Source: Xanthobacteraceae bacterium
GTDB lineage: Bacteria; Pseudomonadota; Alphaproteobacteria; Rhizobiales; Xanthobacteraceae
NCBI GenBank assembly: GCA_019746355.1
Contig: JAIESC010000219.1
Location: 1 to 64,000 of the forward strand
DNA: 64,000 nt
Reading direction: 5' to 3'
Shown: positions 43,904 through 52,886 of the stretch, in pieces
How the letters are laid out: the number at the start of each line of letters is the position of its first letter
How positions within the stretch are numbered: the stretch's first letter is position 1
Notes under the pieces: generated by a model
Told to the model about the DNA's origin: nothing
Databases searched by the model: none
What the model saw: only the letters and a program-made list of their open reading frames with translations
Program-made: the position numbers and the translations under genes

Positions 43904-45325
43904 TCAGGCCGGGGTGGCGACGTCCGGAAGATAGCCGCGCTTGGTGAGCCGGTGGAAGCGCCGGATCAGCAGCAGGGCATAGAACGCAAGCCCGATCGAC
44001 AGCCCGATCCAGATGCCCGGTGCGCCATAACCCAGCGGAAAGCCGAGCGCGTAGCAGACGCTGAAGCCGATCACCCAGAAGCAGATCGCGGCATAGACCA
44101 GCGTCATGCGGGTGTCGTTCAGCCCGCGCAGCGCGCCGGCCGCCACCGTCTGCACGCCGTCGGCGATGAAGAAGCTCGCACCGAGCAGCAGCAGCGTCGC
44201 CGCCAGCAGCAGCGTCGGGTCGGTCGGCGCGGTGCCGAAGCCCATGAACACCAGCGGGATGTGATGGCGGAACAGCGCCGCAAGCAGCGTCATCAGCGCC
44301 ATGAAGCCCGCGCCGAGCGCGATCGCCGTCATGCCGGCGCGCCGCGTGCCCTCGGTGTCGCGGCGGCCGACCGCGTGGCCGACGCGCACGGTCGCCGCCA
44401 TCGACACGCCGAACGGCACCATGAACATGATCGACGCGGTGGTGATGGCGATCTGGTGCGCGGCGAGCGCCGCGGTGCCAATCCAGCCCATCAGCAGCGC
44501 TGCCGCCGCGAACACGCCGAACTCCAGCAGCATGGTCGCCGAGATTGGCGCGCCGATCGCGAGCAACTGTCTGAACAGCGTCCAGTCGGGCACCCAGAAG
44601 CGGCCGAGCACGCGGTACTTCTTGAACGGCCGGCAGGCATAGCAGACCCACACGCCGGCGGCGCACATGCCGAGGTTGACGATGGTGGTCGCAAGCCCCG
44701 CGCCGAACATCTCCAGCCGCGGCAGGCCGAACTCCCCGTAAATGAGCGCATAGGCCAGCACGCCGTTCGCCGGGATCGCCGCGAGCGTGATCCACAGTCC
44801 CGGCTCGGGCCGGTTGACCGACTGCATGAAGCCGCGTAGCGCGATGAACCACCACGCCGGCACGAGACACCAGGCGAGGCCTTTCAGGTATTCGGCTGCG
44901 AGCTTGGCCTCGACCGGGGTCTGGCCGAGCGCAAGCAGGATCCGTTCGCCCTCGAGCTGCGTCAGGCTCAAAGGAATCCCGAGCAGCGTCGCCGCCCAGA
45001 GGCCGACCCGCAGCGCCCGCCGCACCATGCGCGGCTGCCGCGCGCCGAACGCCTGCGCGGCGAGCGGCGAGACCGCGGACACGAGCCCCATGCCGACCAC
45101 GAAGGCCCCGAACAGCACGGTGTGTGCGAGCGCCGACGCCGCCACGACCTCCTGGCCGAGCCGGCCGAGGAGGGCGAGGTCGCTCGTCATCATCGCGACC
45201 TGGCCGAGTTGGGTGAGTGCAATGGGGAGCGCGAGCCTGATCGTCTCGATCAGCTCATCGCGCCAGTCCGACCGGCTCGCAGGAGAAGGCGCCTCGCCTG
45301 CGAGGATTTGTCCCGGCATTGTCAT
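43904..45325 (-). CDS. MATE-family multidrug efflux transporter
   Basis: 473 residues with about twelve membrane segments in two related halves. Motifs such as RLALPIALTQLGQVAMMTSDLALLGRLG near the start and the paired LEFGVFAAAALLMGWIGTAALAAHQIA-like block mark the NorM/MATE family. It would export cationic drugs or dyes using Na+ or H+. Two ATGs lie close together (45325 and 45319); the longer form is used. Confidence 0.93.
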   Translation of the reverse strand: MTMPGQILAGEAPSPASRSDWRDELIETIRLALPIALTQLGQVAMMTSDLALLGRLGQEVVAASALAHTVLFGAFVVGMGLVSAVSPLAAQAFGARQPRMVRRALRVGLWAATLLGIPLSLTQLEGERILLALGQTPVEAKLAAEYLKGLAWCLVPAWWFIALRGFMQSVNRPEPGLWITLAAIPANGVLAYALIYGEFGLPRLEMFGAGLATTIVNLGMCAAGVWVCYACRPFKKYRVLGRFWVPDWTLFRQLLAIGAPISATMLLEFGVFAAAALLMGWIGTAALAAHQIAITTASIMFMVPFGVSMAATVRVGHAVGRRDTEGTRRAGMTAIALGAGFMALMTLLAALFRHHIPLVFMGFGTAPTDPTLLLAATLLLLGASFFIADGVQTVAAGALRGLNDTRMTLVYAAICFWVIGFSVCYALGFPLGYGAPGIWIGLSIGLAFYALLLIRRFHRLTKRGYLPDVATPA

Positions 45326-45504
45326 GGGAGATATTTCGATTCACATCTCGCCTCGATACGGAGCGCGGTGGATTAAGTGTGGATCGTGGAGAAAATGAGA
45401 GGGCCGCGCGGCGATGTGGCGCGGGCTTGATTGAATTGTTCTGATATGGGGATCACCGGTTCTGATGATTGCGCCGATGCTTGGCTGGCTGACCCAGCGC
45501 GCGG

Positions 45505-45939
45505 CTATTCGGTCCTCGATACGAGTCGTGCCGCACCGCTGCGAGCGAGCGCCACAAAGCGCTGCCGCACGATATTGAACAGGCGTGGTGGCGGCAGGCC
45601 GTAAGCGACCGTGCCTAGATCGCCGCCCGGCAGCGGGCGTAGATCAGTCCTGGCCAGATGAATCGTTGCATTCGCCAAGCACGATCCAGGAGCGCTCAGC
45701 GTCGAGACCGAGACGCTGTTTCGTCTGCGGCGGAATTTCGATTGAGCGCGCAGGGCATCCGGAGGGCTGTACGTGATCGGCAGCACCGTCACACGCTTGT
45801 CCCCTTCATCGTCCGTCAGGGCGAGGACGACGGCGCAGGGCCGATCCTTCACGCCCTCTTCGCGCCCCTCGCGGTGTTCGCGGAGCCAAAGATAGGAATA
45901 GCGGATGACCGGACCCGGCTCCGGCGCGGGCAGTGTCAC
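45505..45939 (-). pseudogene. PemK/MazF-like toxin with frame-restored scrambled core
   Basis: 144-residue reading frame, toxin member of a pair with the antitoxin at 45936 (four-base overlap). The N-terminal (RYSYLWLREHREGREEGVKDRPCAVVLAL) and C-terminal (DLRPLPGGDLGTVAYGLPPPRLFNIVRQRFVAL) parts match the PemK-like family. The middle does not: when the frame is shifted, IEIPPQTKQRLGLDAERSWIVLGE (frame 2, about 45671-45742) and RFIWPG (frame 3, about 45648-45665) appear, which are the family motifs. Three single-base deletions near 45745, 45665 and 45648 would explain this; their sum restores the frame. The protein is probably damaged, though it may still be translated. Confidence 0.7.
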
Positions 45940-46202
45940 GGAGTCCAGTCTTTAAGTTCGGCGTCCAGATGCGTGTGCCGTTCGTCCATCCGCACGGCTT
46001 CAATGGCGTCGATCTTTTCAGCGGCGAGTTCCTCGGCGGCAAACACGCTGCGGTCGCGCCGCTTGAGACGCTGGAACTCATCGATCGACATCAGCACAAG
46101 CCTCTCACGGCCGTTTTTCGTGATGGTGACGGGCTCCGTCAGCGCCTTGTCCTGGTACAGGCCGAGATTGCGCTGAAATTCCGCAGAGGTGATGGAAGCC
46201 AT
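45936..46202 (-). CDS. Phd/YefM-family antitoxin
   Basis: 88 residues. N-terminal SAEFQRNLGLYQDKALTEPVTITKNGRERLVLMSIDEFQRL is typical of the Phd/YefM DNA-binding and dimerisation fold; the C-terminal acidic part would wrap the toxin. The last four bases overlap the toxin gene, so they are translationally coupled. A dyad at 46216-46229 is a candidate operator. It is divergent from hipB. Confidence 0.9.
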   Translation of the reverse strand: MASITSAEFQRNLGLYQDKALTEPVTITKNGRERLVLMSIDEFQRLKRRDRSVFAAEELAAEKIDAIEAVRMDERHTHLDAELKDWTP

Positions 46203-46215
46203 AAGTGACGTCCGG

Positions 46216-46229
46216 ATAATCAGGATTAT
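46216..46229 (-). promoter_or_regulatory. Candidate operator for the Phd-type antitoxin
   Basis: ATAATC-AG-GATTAT is a 6-bp perfect inverted repeat, 14 bases upstream of the antitoxin start codon, also AT-rich enough to overlap a -10 element. Autorepression is usual for such pairs; this site is a guess. Confidence 0.4.
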
Positions 46230-46335
46230 GCGGAATATACGGATCTAGGGGCACGTCGGCTATACCGCTTTCGCGAACTATGGCCTGAAAAGAGAACAGG
46301 CCGTGCAAGCGGCCCGTATTCCTCCGTCTCATGAA

Positions 46336-46406
46336 TGTTATCGATCGATTACATTACTAATTGTCATCGATCGTTGACATTGATAATATGTTATCGATCG
46401 AAGACA
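46336..46406 (+). promoter_or_regulatory. Three 18-bp operator-like repeats upstream of hipB
   Basis: TGTTATCGATCGATTACA (46336), TGTCATCGATCGTTGACA (46362) and TGTTATCGATCGAAGACA (46389) share TGT-Y-ATCGATCG-N3-ACA, near-palindromic. They are spaced 26 and 27 bases apart. The last ends ten bases before the hipB start, and GAGG lies between. The layout suits cooperative binding by HipB dimers, as in E. coli hipBA, but the sequence differs from TATCC-N8-GGATA. Confidence 0.75.
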
Positions 46407-46416
46407 TGAGGCTTCC

Positions 46417-46701
46417 ATGCTGATCCGGACTCCATCCGACCTTGGCGCGGCCATCCGCGACCGGCGGCGGCATTTGAAGCTCGATCAGGCGACCCTTGCC
46501 AAACGTATCGGCGTCAGCCGCCAGTGGGTCATTGCCATCGAGCGGGGCCGGAGCCGCGCCGAGCTCGGGTTGGTGCTGCACGCACTCGACGCGCTCGGCA
46601 TTGGTCTCAATGCCGAGGTCACGGAGCCGTCCAGGAGTGCAGGAAAAACGAAGGTCGATATCGACGACATCGTGGCTTCGGCGCGGCAGTACAAGCGATG
46701 A
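46417..46701 (+). CDS. hipB: HipB-like helix-turn-helix antitoxin/repressor
   Basis: 94 residues. An Xre-type HTH (LGAAIRDRRRHLKLDQATLAKRIGVSRQWVIAIERGRSRAEL) fills residues 8-50. Its stop overlaps the hipA start (ATGA), so translation is coupled. HipB normally neutralises HipA and represses its own operon. Three 18-bp repeats directly upstream are its likely operators. Confidence 0.92.
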   Translation: MLIRTPSDLGAAIRDRRRHLKLDQATLAKRIGVSRQWVIAIERGRSRAELGLVLHALDALGIGLNAEVTEPSRSAGKTKVDIDDIVASARQYKR

Positions 46702-47987
46702 CCGACGAATTGATCGCCCTGCTCGGCGGCCAGGTCGCTGGTCGCGTCCGGCGCGACAAGCGGGGCAGGCTGTCGTTCGCCTACGACAAGGCATGGCGCG
46801 AAGCGCGCGATACCTACCCCTTGTCGCTCTCCATGCCCTTGGCAGCCGAGACGCACGGCTCGAATGCGGTCGAAGCGTTCTTGTGGGGGCTGCTTCCCGA
46901 CAACGAAATCGTCCTGCAACGATGGGGCAGGAGGTTCCAGGTCTCGCCGCGAAGCGCCTTTGCGCTGATCGCCCATGTCGGAGAGGACTGCGCCGGGGCT
47001 GTGCAATTCGTTCCGCCCGAGCGTCTCGAAGCGGTGCAGAAGGGTGGTCAGGGCGAGGTCGAATGGCTAGGCGAGAGCGACATCGCCGACCGGCTGCGCA
47101 CCTTGCGGGAGGATCACGCTGCGTGGCGTCTGCAGCGCGACATAGGACAGTTCAGCCTGGCCGGTGCCCAGCCAAAAACCGCACTGCTGTGGCACAACGG
47201 CCGTTGGGGGATACCCTCGGGCCGAACGCCGACCTCCCACATCTTGAAGCCTCCGACCGGCGGCTTCGAGGGCCATGCCGAGAACGAGCACATCTGTCTT
47301 GCGCTGGCGCGTGCTGTCGGTTTGCCCGCCGCGTCCTCACAAGTGTTGCGCTTCAAGGACGAGATCGCGATCGCGGTGGAACGCTATGATCGCGTCCGTT
47401 CCGGCAAAGAGATTCTGCGCGTCCATCAGGAGGACGCATGTCAGGCGCTCGCCGTCATGCCGACCGAAAAATATCAGAACGAAGGTGGACCGGGTGTCTC
47501 CGAGATCATCGATTTGCTGCGCACGCATTCCAGCGACCGCCAAGAAGATGTACGCAGCTTTGTTGGCGCGGTGGGCTTCAACTGGCTGATCGCCGGAACC
47601 GACGCCCACGCGAAAAATTACTCGATGTTGATCGCCGCGGGCAGGCGCGTCAGGCTTGCTCCGCTTTACGACCTGGCAAGCGTGCTTCCCTACGACGATA
47701 TCGATCAGCACAAAGCCAAACTGGCGATGAAGGTCGGCGGTGAATATCAGTTGCCTCTGATCAGCCTGCGGCATTGGCAAAAGTTGGCGCGTGAAGTGAG
47801 GTTGAGCGCCGACGAGGTGACCGCCCAGCTTCGCGAGATGGCGACACAGCTTCCCGATGCCGTCAGCGACGCCCGCAATCGCGCAGCGGAGGAAGGCTTG
47901 GATCACGCGATCGTCAGTCGTCTTGCCAAGCGGTTGACCAAGCGTGCCGCCGACTGCTTGCGCCTGCTCACCGCGGCAAATGTCTAG
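46698..47987 (+). CDS. hipA: HipA-like serine/threonine kinase toxin
   Basis: 429 residues. The N-terminal subdomain is followed by the kinase-type domain; FSLAGAQPKTALL marks the ATP-binding loop near residue 155, NEHICLALA and ERYDR are typical, and the catalytic/metal region is GTDAHAKNYSML and LAPLYDLASVLPY near residues 303-335. HipA phosphorylates glutamyl-tRNA synthetase in E. coli, causing persistence; the target here is not known. The ATG at 46698 overlaps the hipB stop. A repeat block follows. Confidence 0.94.
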   Translation: MTDELIALLGGQVAGRVRRDKRGRLSFAYDKAWREARDTYPLSLSMPLAAETHGSNAVEAFLWGLLPDNEIVLQRWGRRFQVSPRSAFALIAHVGEDCAGAVQFVPPERLEAVQKGGQGEVEWLGESDIADRLRTLREDHAAWRLQRDIGQFSLAGAQPKTALLWHNGRWGIPSGRTPTSHILKPPTGGFEGHAENEHICLALARAVGLPAASSQVLRFKDEIAIAVERYDRVRSGKEILRVHQEDACQALAVMPTEKYQNEGGPGVSEIIDLLRTHSSDRQEDVRSFVGAVGFNWLIAGTDAHAKNYSMLIAAGRRVRLAPLYDLASVLPYDDIDQHKAKLAMKVGGEYQLPLISLRHWQKLAREVRLSADEVTAQLREMATQLPDAVSDARNRAAEEGLDHAIVSRLAKRLTKRAADCLRLLTAANV

Positions 47988-48089
47988 CGCATGTCCCGGA
48001 AAAGTGGGCACCGGTTTTCCGCAAAGGACATGCGCAAAAGCAAGAATCTAGAGCGTATCCCGGTTCAACTTAACCGGGATGCGCTCTAG
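47987..48089 (+). repeat. Dispersed palindromic repeats after hipA
   Basis: 47987-48035 opens GCGCATGTCCCGGAAAAG and ends with AAAGGACATGCGC, related to the element at 42446; 48048-48089 is a second near-palindrome with CTAGAG at one end and CTCTAG at the other. They separate hipA from the convergent dxs gene. Confidence 0.8.
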
Positions 48090-48140
48090 CCGCGCACCGT
48101 GCGACTGGCCGATTGATTTCGCGGGAATGGAGCGCCGCGC

Positions 48141-50066
48141 CTACGCGAGCCGCCCCGTCTCGATCTTAGCGGCGTCCTTGCCGAGCGCCTCGAACACCTT
48201 CTTGACGATGCCCTTCGCGTCGAGGCCGGCCCTGGCATACATCGCGTTGGGCGAGTCCTGATCGATGAAGGTGTCGGGCAGCACCATCGAGCGGATCTTC
48301 ACGCCGCGGTCGAGCGCGCCGTGCTCGGACAGCGTCTGGTACACCTGCGCGGCAAAGCCGCCGATCGCGCCTTCCTCGATGGTGATCAGCACCTCGTGCT
48401 CGGCGGCAAGCCGCAGCACCAGGTCGGTGTCGAGCGGCTTGGCAAAGCGCGCGTCGGCCACGGTGGTCGAGAGGCCGAAGGCTGCCAGCTCCTCGGCGGC
48501 CTTGAGCGCTTCCGAAAGCCGGGTGCCGAGCGACAGGATCGCGACCTTGCTGCCTTCGCGGATGATGCGGCCCTTGCCGATCTCGAGCGGCTTGCCTTCG
48601 GCCGGCATCTCGACGCCGACGCCTTCGCCGCGCGGATAACGCAGTGCCGAGGGGCAATCGTTGAGCGCGACCTGCGTCGCAACCATGTGGACGAGATCGG
48701 CCTCGTCGCCCGCCGCCATGATGACGAAGCCCGGCAGGCAGCCGAGATAGGCGAGGTCGAACGAGCCGGCATGGGTCGGGCCGTCGGCCCCGACCAGGCC
48801 GGCGCGGTCCATGGCAAAGCGCACCGGCAGCTTCTGGATCGCGACGTCGTGCACCACCTGGTCGTAGCCGCGCTGCAGGAAGGTCGAGTAGATCGCGCAG
48901 AACGGCTTGTAGCCTTCGGTCGCAAGCCCGGCGGCGAAGGTCACCGCGTGCTGCTCGGCGATGCCGACATCGAACGTGCGCTGCGGGAACACCTTCTCGA
49001 ACAGGTCGATGCCGGTGCCCGACGGCATCGCCGCGGTGATGCCGATGATCTTGTCGTCCTTCTGCGCCTCCTTGATAAGGCTCTCGCCGAACACCTTCTG
49101 GTAGGCTGGCGCGTTGGACTTGGCCTTGGCCTGGACGCCGGTCGCGACGTCGAACTTGACCACGCCGTGATACTTGTCGGCGGACTTCTCCGCCGGCTCG
49201 TAGCCTTTGCCCTTTTGCGTGCGGCAGTGGACGATGATCGGGCCGGTCTTGCTGTCGCGCACGTTCTTCAGCACGGGCAGCAGCTGATCCATGTTGTGGC
49301 CGTCGATCGGGCCGACGTAGTAGAAGCCGAGCTCCTCGAACATCGTGCCGCCGGTGATCATGCCGCGGCTGAACTCCTCGGCGCGCAACGCGCCGATTTC
49401 CAGCGCCTTCGGGAGCTTGGTCGCGAGCTGCTTGCCGACCTCGCGCAGCGAGCGGTAGGTCTTGCCGGAGAACAGCCGCGCCAGATAGCCCGCCATCGCG
49501 CCGACCGGCGGCGCAATCGACATGTCGTTGTCGTTGAGGATGACGATCAGCCGCGATTCCATCGCGCCGGCATTGTTCATCGCCTCATAGGCCATGCCGG
49601 CGGTCATCGCGCCGTCGCCGATCACGGCGATCACGTTGTTGTTCTTGCCCGAAAGGTCGCGCGCCACGGCCATGCCGAGCGAGGACGAGATCGAAGTGGA
49701 CGAATGGGCCGCGCCAAACGGGTCGTATTCGCTCTCGGCGCGCTTGGTGAAACCGGACAGGCCGTTGCCCTGGCGCAGCGTGCGGATGCGGTCGCGGCGG
49801 CCGGTGAGGATCTTGTGCGGATAGGCCTGGTGGCCGACGTCCCAGACGAGGCGATCCTCCGGCGTGTTGAACACGTAGTGCAGCGCGACGGTCAGCTCGA
49901 CGACGCCGAGGCCCGCGCCCAAGTGGCCGCCGGTGACGGCGACCGCATCGATCGTCTCGGTGCGCAATTCGTCGGCAACCTGACGGAGCTGGCTCTCGGG
50001 CAGCTTGCGCAAGTCGTCGGGCGTTTTAATCCGATCAAGAAGGGGCGTCTTGGACGGCTGGGACAC
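48141..50066 (-). CDS. dxs: 1-deoxy-D-xylulose-5-phosphate synthase
   Basis: First enzyme of the MEP isoprenoid pathway; thiamine-diphosphate dependent. The GTG start at 50066 gives 641 residues, normal for Dxs, with GGAG six bases upstream; an ATG at 50102 would add 12 residues. Motifs include [39 protein letters not shown] (ThDP site) and [15 protein letters not shown]. The gene is probably in one unit with xseB, which lies 225 bases upstream. Confidence 0.97.
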   Translation of the reverse strand: MSQPSKTPLLDRIKTPDDLRKLPESQLRQVADELRTETIDAVAVTGGHLGAGLGVVELTVALHYVFNTPEDRLVWDVGHQAYPHKILTGRRDRIRTLRQGNGLSGFTKRAESEYDPFGAAHSSTSISSSLGMAVARDLSGKNNNVIAVIGDGAMTAGMAYEAMNNAGAMESRLIVILNDNDMSIAPPVGAMAGYLARLFSGKTYRSLREVGKQLATKLPKALEIGALRAEEFSRGMITGGTMFEELGFYYVGPIDGHNMDQLLPVLKNVRDSKTGPIIVHCRTQKGKGYEPAEKSADKYHGVVKFDVATGVQAKAKSNAPAYQKVFGESLIKEAQKDDKIIGITAAMPSGTGIDLFEKVFPQRTFDVGIAEQHAVTFAAGLATEGYKPFCAIYSTFLQRGYDQVVHDVAIQKLPVRFAMDRAGLVGADGPTHAGSFDLAYLGCLPGFVIMAAGDEADLVHMVATQVALNDCPSALRYPRGEGVGVEMPAEGKPLEIGKGRIIREGSKVAILSLGTRLSEALKAAEELAAFGLSTTVADARFAKPLDTDLVLRLAAEHEVLITIEEGAIGGFAAQVYQTLSEHGALDRGVKIRSMVLPDTFIDQDSPNAMYARAGLDAKGIVKKVFEALGKDAAKIETGRLA

Positions 50067-50291
50067 CAAATGCTCCACAAACAAGCTTGATACGACGCTC
50101 AATCAGGCCACTTCCCGACCCTGCCGGGAGAACCTTTGCAAGGGGCTTAGAGTAGTGTGGAACCACCCTGCATTCAACCAATCCTTTGGAATTGCATCGG
50201 TTCCGCCGTCCAATGGTCAATAAAAGCCCGGACCCGTGGCAGGCAGGGCACAAGTTTGGCGGTATGGCAGTACGGTGACGCAAAGGCCGTC

Positions 50292-50543
50292 TTATTTGAC
50301 GTCCAGCGGCTCGGTTCCGGCCGGCTTGCCCGATGAATCCAGGGTGATTTTCTCGACCCGGGCCTCGGCCTGGCGCAGGAGCTCCTCGCAGCGGCGCTTG
50401 AGCGCCTCGCCCCGCTCGTAGATCGCGACCGACTCCTCGAGCGGGACTTTGCCCTCCTCGAGCCGCTTGACGATGGTTTCCAGCTCCTCGATGGCCCGCT
50501 CGAACGTCAGTTTCTTGATGTCGGCGTTGTCGGTTTCAACCAT
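50292..50543 (-). CDS. xseB: Exodeoxyribonuclease VII small subunit
   Basis: 83 residues with the XseB core LTFERAIEELETIVKRLEEGKVPLEESVAIYERGEALKRRCEELLRQAEARVEKI. It binds XseA to form the single-strand nuclease. Commonly sits upstream of dxs (and ispA) in alphaproteobacteria; ispA is absent here. Upstream lies the deacetylase gene, 47 bases away. Confidence 0.95.
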   Translation of the reverse strand: MVETDNADIKKLTFERAIEELETIVKRLEEGKVPLEESVAIYERGEALKRRCEELLRQAEARVEKITLDSSGKPAGTEPLDVK

Positions 50544-50590
50544 GGTCGGTTCTTTCGGACGGGGGCGGTGGGGCAGGCGTTACCCTGTTT

Positions 50591-51520
50591 CTACCCCCGC
50601 AGCAACGCGGTCACGTGGGCGGCGGTGGATTGCGACAGGCCCTGCAGGTCGTAGCCGCCCTCTAGCACCGAGATCACGCGCCCCTGCGCGGTCTTGTCGG
50701 CAACCTCCATGATCTTGCGCGTGGCCCAGCCGAAATCCTCCTCGGTGAACTCCAGGTTGGCGAGTGGGTCGCGTGCGTGCGCGTCGAAGCCCGCGGAGAT
50801 GATGACGAGCTCCGGTCCGAACGAGGCGAGGCGAGGGAGGATGCGGCTCTCCATCGCCTGCCTGAACTCCCTGCCGCCGTCGCCGGCGCGCAGCGGCGCG
50901 TTGACGATGTTGTCATGGTCGCCGCGCTCGGACATCGCGCCGGTGCCGGGATAAAGCGGCATCTGGTGCGTCGAGCAGTACATCAGCGTCGGGTCGCTCC
51001 AGAAGATCTCCTGCGTGCCGTTGCCGTGATGCACGTCGAAGTCGACCACCGCGACGCGATGGAGCCCGTGCTTCTTCTGCGCGTGGCGCGCGGCGATCGC
51101 CGCCTGGTTGAAGATGCAGAAGCCCATCGGCCGCACCGTCTCGGCATGGTGCCCGGGCGGCCGGTGGCAGACGAAGGCGTTGTCGGCCTTCCTGGTGACA
51201 ACCTCGTCGACCGCGAGCATTGCGCCGCCGACCGCGCGCAGCGCCGCCTCGAAGCTTCCCGGCGACATCGAGGTGTCGGCGTCGAGCTGGACCATTCCCT
51301 CCTGGGGCGAGGCGTTCTTGATCGCCTCGACGTAGTCCATCGGATGGCAGAGCGCGACAGCCTCGAGCGGCGCGGCGTCCGGCTCGACGCGGATGAGATC
51401 CTGGTACTTCTCCTGCTCCAGAACGCCGGCGATCGCGCGCAGCCGGTCCGGCCGTTCGGGATGGCCCGGCCCGTTGCTGTGGTTGAGCGAGGCGGGATGC
51501 GAAATGAGGAGCGTGGTCAT
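50591..51520 (-). CDS. Histone-deacetylase-like amidohydrolase (acetylpolyamine type)
   Basis: 309 residues. The HDAC fold is recognisable from PGHPERPDRLRAI, PPGHHAETVRPMGFCIFN, VVDFDVHHGNGTQEIF (Zn-ligand Asp and His), ISAGFDAH and VLEGGYDL. Bacterial members deacetylate polyamines or other small molecules. It is often found next to xseB in Hyphomicrobiales. Substrate not certain. Confidence 0.93.
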   Translation of the reverse strand: MTTLLISHPASLNHSNGPGHPERPDRLRAIAGVLEQEKYQDLIRVEPDAAPLEAVALCHPMDYVEAIKNASPQEGMVQLDADTSMSPGSFEAALRAVGGAMLAVDEVVTRKADNAFVCHRPPGHHAETVRPMGFCIFNQAAIAARHAQKKHGLHRVAVVDFDVHHGNGTQEIFWSDPTLMYCSTHQMPLYPGTGAMSERGDHDNIVNAPLRAGDGGREFRQAMESRILPRLASFGPELVIISAGFDAHARDPLANLEFTEEDFGWATRKIMEVADKTAQGRVISVLEGGYDLQGLSQSTAAHVTALLRG

Positions 51521-51583
51521 GCGGCGATCCGTGGGAGGGGGAGTTTCAAGGTTTATGCTTTTGTCACGGTCGAATAAAGGCGC

Positions 51584-52453
51584 TCATTCCCATCTCTTCC
51601 CGGAAATGCTGACGCCGGGCGGTGGCGGCGGGCTGTCCGGCACGAAGAACGTGCCCGCCAGCGGCTCTCCCGGTACGGCGCGATACTTCTCGAAATCGGT
51701 GACGCCTTCGCCCGCAAGGAACGTGTCGTCGATCAGGAAATGGCCGGTGAAGCTTGTCGCTGGCTTTTGAAAAATCGCATAGGCCGCATCCGCCATGATC
51801 TCGGGCGTCCGCGACATGCGCATCACGCGTTCGCCGCCGAGCAGGTTCTTGATCGCGGCGGTGGCGATGGTGACGCGCGGCCACAAGGCGTTGACCGCGA
51901 TCCTGCCGCGCAGCTCGCCGGCCAGCCCCAGCGCCACGAGGCTCATGCCGTACTTGGCGATCGAATAGCCGGTGGAGCCGGAAAACCACTTCTCCTGCAT
52001 GTCGAGCGGCGGCGAGTTCATCAGGATGTGCGGATTTGCGGCCTTCTCCAGATGCGGGATGGCGTATTTCGACACCATGAAAGTGCCGCGCGTGTTGATC
52101 GCCTGCATCAGGTCGTAGCGCTTCATGTCGGTCTCGGCGACCGGGGTGCGCGAGACCGCGCTGGCATTGTTGACGACGATGTCGATGCCGCCGAATTTTT
52201 CCGCCGTCTTGTCGATCGCGCTTTTCACCGCTTCCTCGTCGCGTACGTCGACGACGAGGGGCAGGGCGCGCCCGCCGGCCTTCTCGATCTCCTCCGCTGC
52301 GGTGTAGATCGTGCCTTCGAGCTTGGGATGCGGCGTCTCGGTCTTGGCGGCAATCGCGATGTTGGCGCCGTCGCGCGCGGCGCGGAGCGCAATGGCAAGC
52401 CCAATGCCCCGTGACGCGCCGGTGATGAACAGCGTCTTGCCTTTGAGCGACAT
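51584..52453 (-). CDS. Short-chain dehydrogenase (HSDL2-like)
   Basis: 289 residues. The TGASRGIG motif at the N-terminus, NNASAV, and STGYSIAKYGMS (Tyr-x-x-x-Lys) are standard. The C-terminal IDDTFLAGEGVTDFEKYR resembles the region of HSDL2-type enzymes. Probably acts in lipid metabolism together with the acyl-CoA dehydrogenase and VOC protein upstream, with 17 and 14 bases between genes. Confidence 0.9.
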   Translation of the reverse strand: MSLKGKTLFITGASRGIGLAIALRAARDGANIAIAAKTETPHPKLEGTIYTAAEEIEKAGGRALPLVVDVRDEEAVKSAIDKTAEKFGGIDIVVNNASAVSRTPVAETDMKRYDLMQAINTRGTFMVSKYAIPHLEKAANPHILMNSPPLDMQEKWFSGSTGYSIAKYGMSLVALGLAGELRGRIAVNALWPRVTIATAAIKNLLGGERVMRMSRTPEIMADAAYAIFQKPATSFTGHFLIDDTFLAGEGVTDFEKYRAVPGEPLAGTFFVPDSPPPPPGVSISGKRWE

Positions 52454-52470
52454 GGATTGCCTCAAATGTC

Positions 52471-52872
52471 CTATGCGTAGGGCAGCGTCAGCTTGCCTTC
52501 GGCCGACAGCTCGTTCTGGCCGATGCCGATGACATGGCCATCTGGATCGCGGATGTCGAAGTCGCGGCAGCCGTACGGTTGGTCTTCCGGCTCGCGCTCG
52601 ATGGTGACGCCGCGGGCGGAGAGCTCCGCGGCCATGGCATTCACGTCGTCGACGTAGAGATAGGTCGCCCAATACTGGTTGAGCGGCGCGGCACGCGGCG
52701 TCCGCGCAAGGTCGAGAAACAGCGTAACGCTGTCGCGGCTGACGATGCAGAAGGTCGGCGGCTCGCCGAAGAACAGCCCAGGCCGGAAGCCGAGCTTCTC
52801 GCGGTAGAATGCCTCGCTGCGCTTGATGTCCTTGACTTCAAGGACGGTGACGCTTTGCACGAGCCTCGCCAT
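52471..52872 (-). CDS. VOC-family protein (glyoxalase/bleomycin resistance fold)
   Basis: 133 residues forming one VOC module: KDIKRSEAFYREKLGF, YLYVDDVNAMAAELSARGV, and RDFDIRDPDGHVIGIGQ. It could be a metal-dependent isomerase or dioxygenase subunit; the metal ligands are plausible but the reaction is unknown. Middle gene of a three-gene run with the acyl-CoA dehydrogenase and SDR. Confidence 0.85.
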   Translation of the reverse strand: MARLVQSVTVLEVKDIKRSEAFYREKLGFRPGLFFGEPPTFCIVSRDSVTLFLDLARTPRAAPLNQYWATYLYVDDVNAMAAELSARGVTIEREPEDQPYGCRDFDIRDPDGHVIGIGQNELSAEGKLTLPYA

Positions 52873-52886
52873 GGCAGCGCTCCGTC

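Noticed and set aside
42485..44839. 784-residue open frame running over a methyltransferase and an exporter gene
   Set aside because: It is antisense to two well-supported genes and has Arg/His/Gln-rich low-complexity sequence.
45936..46202. Phd antitoxin as a broken gene
   Set aside because: Unlike its toxin partner the antitoxin frame is intact with clear family sequence, so only the toxin is called damaged.
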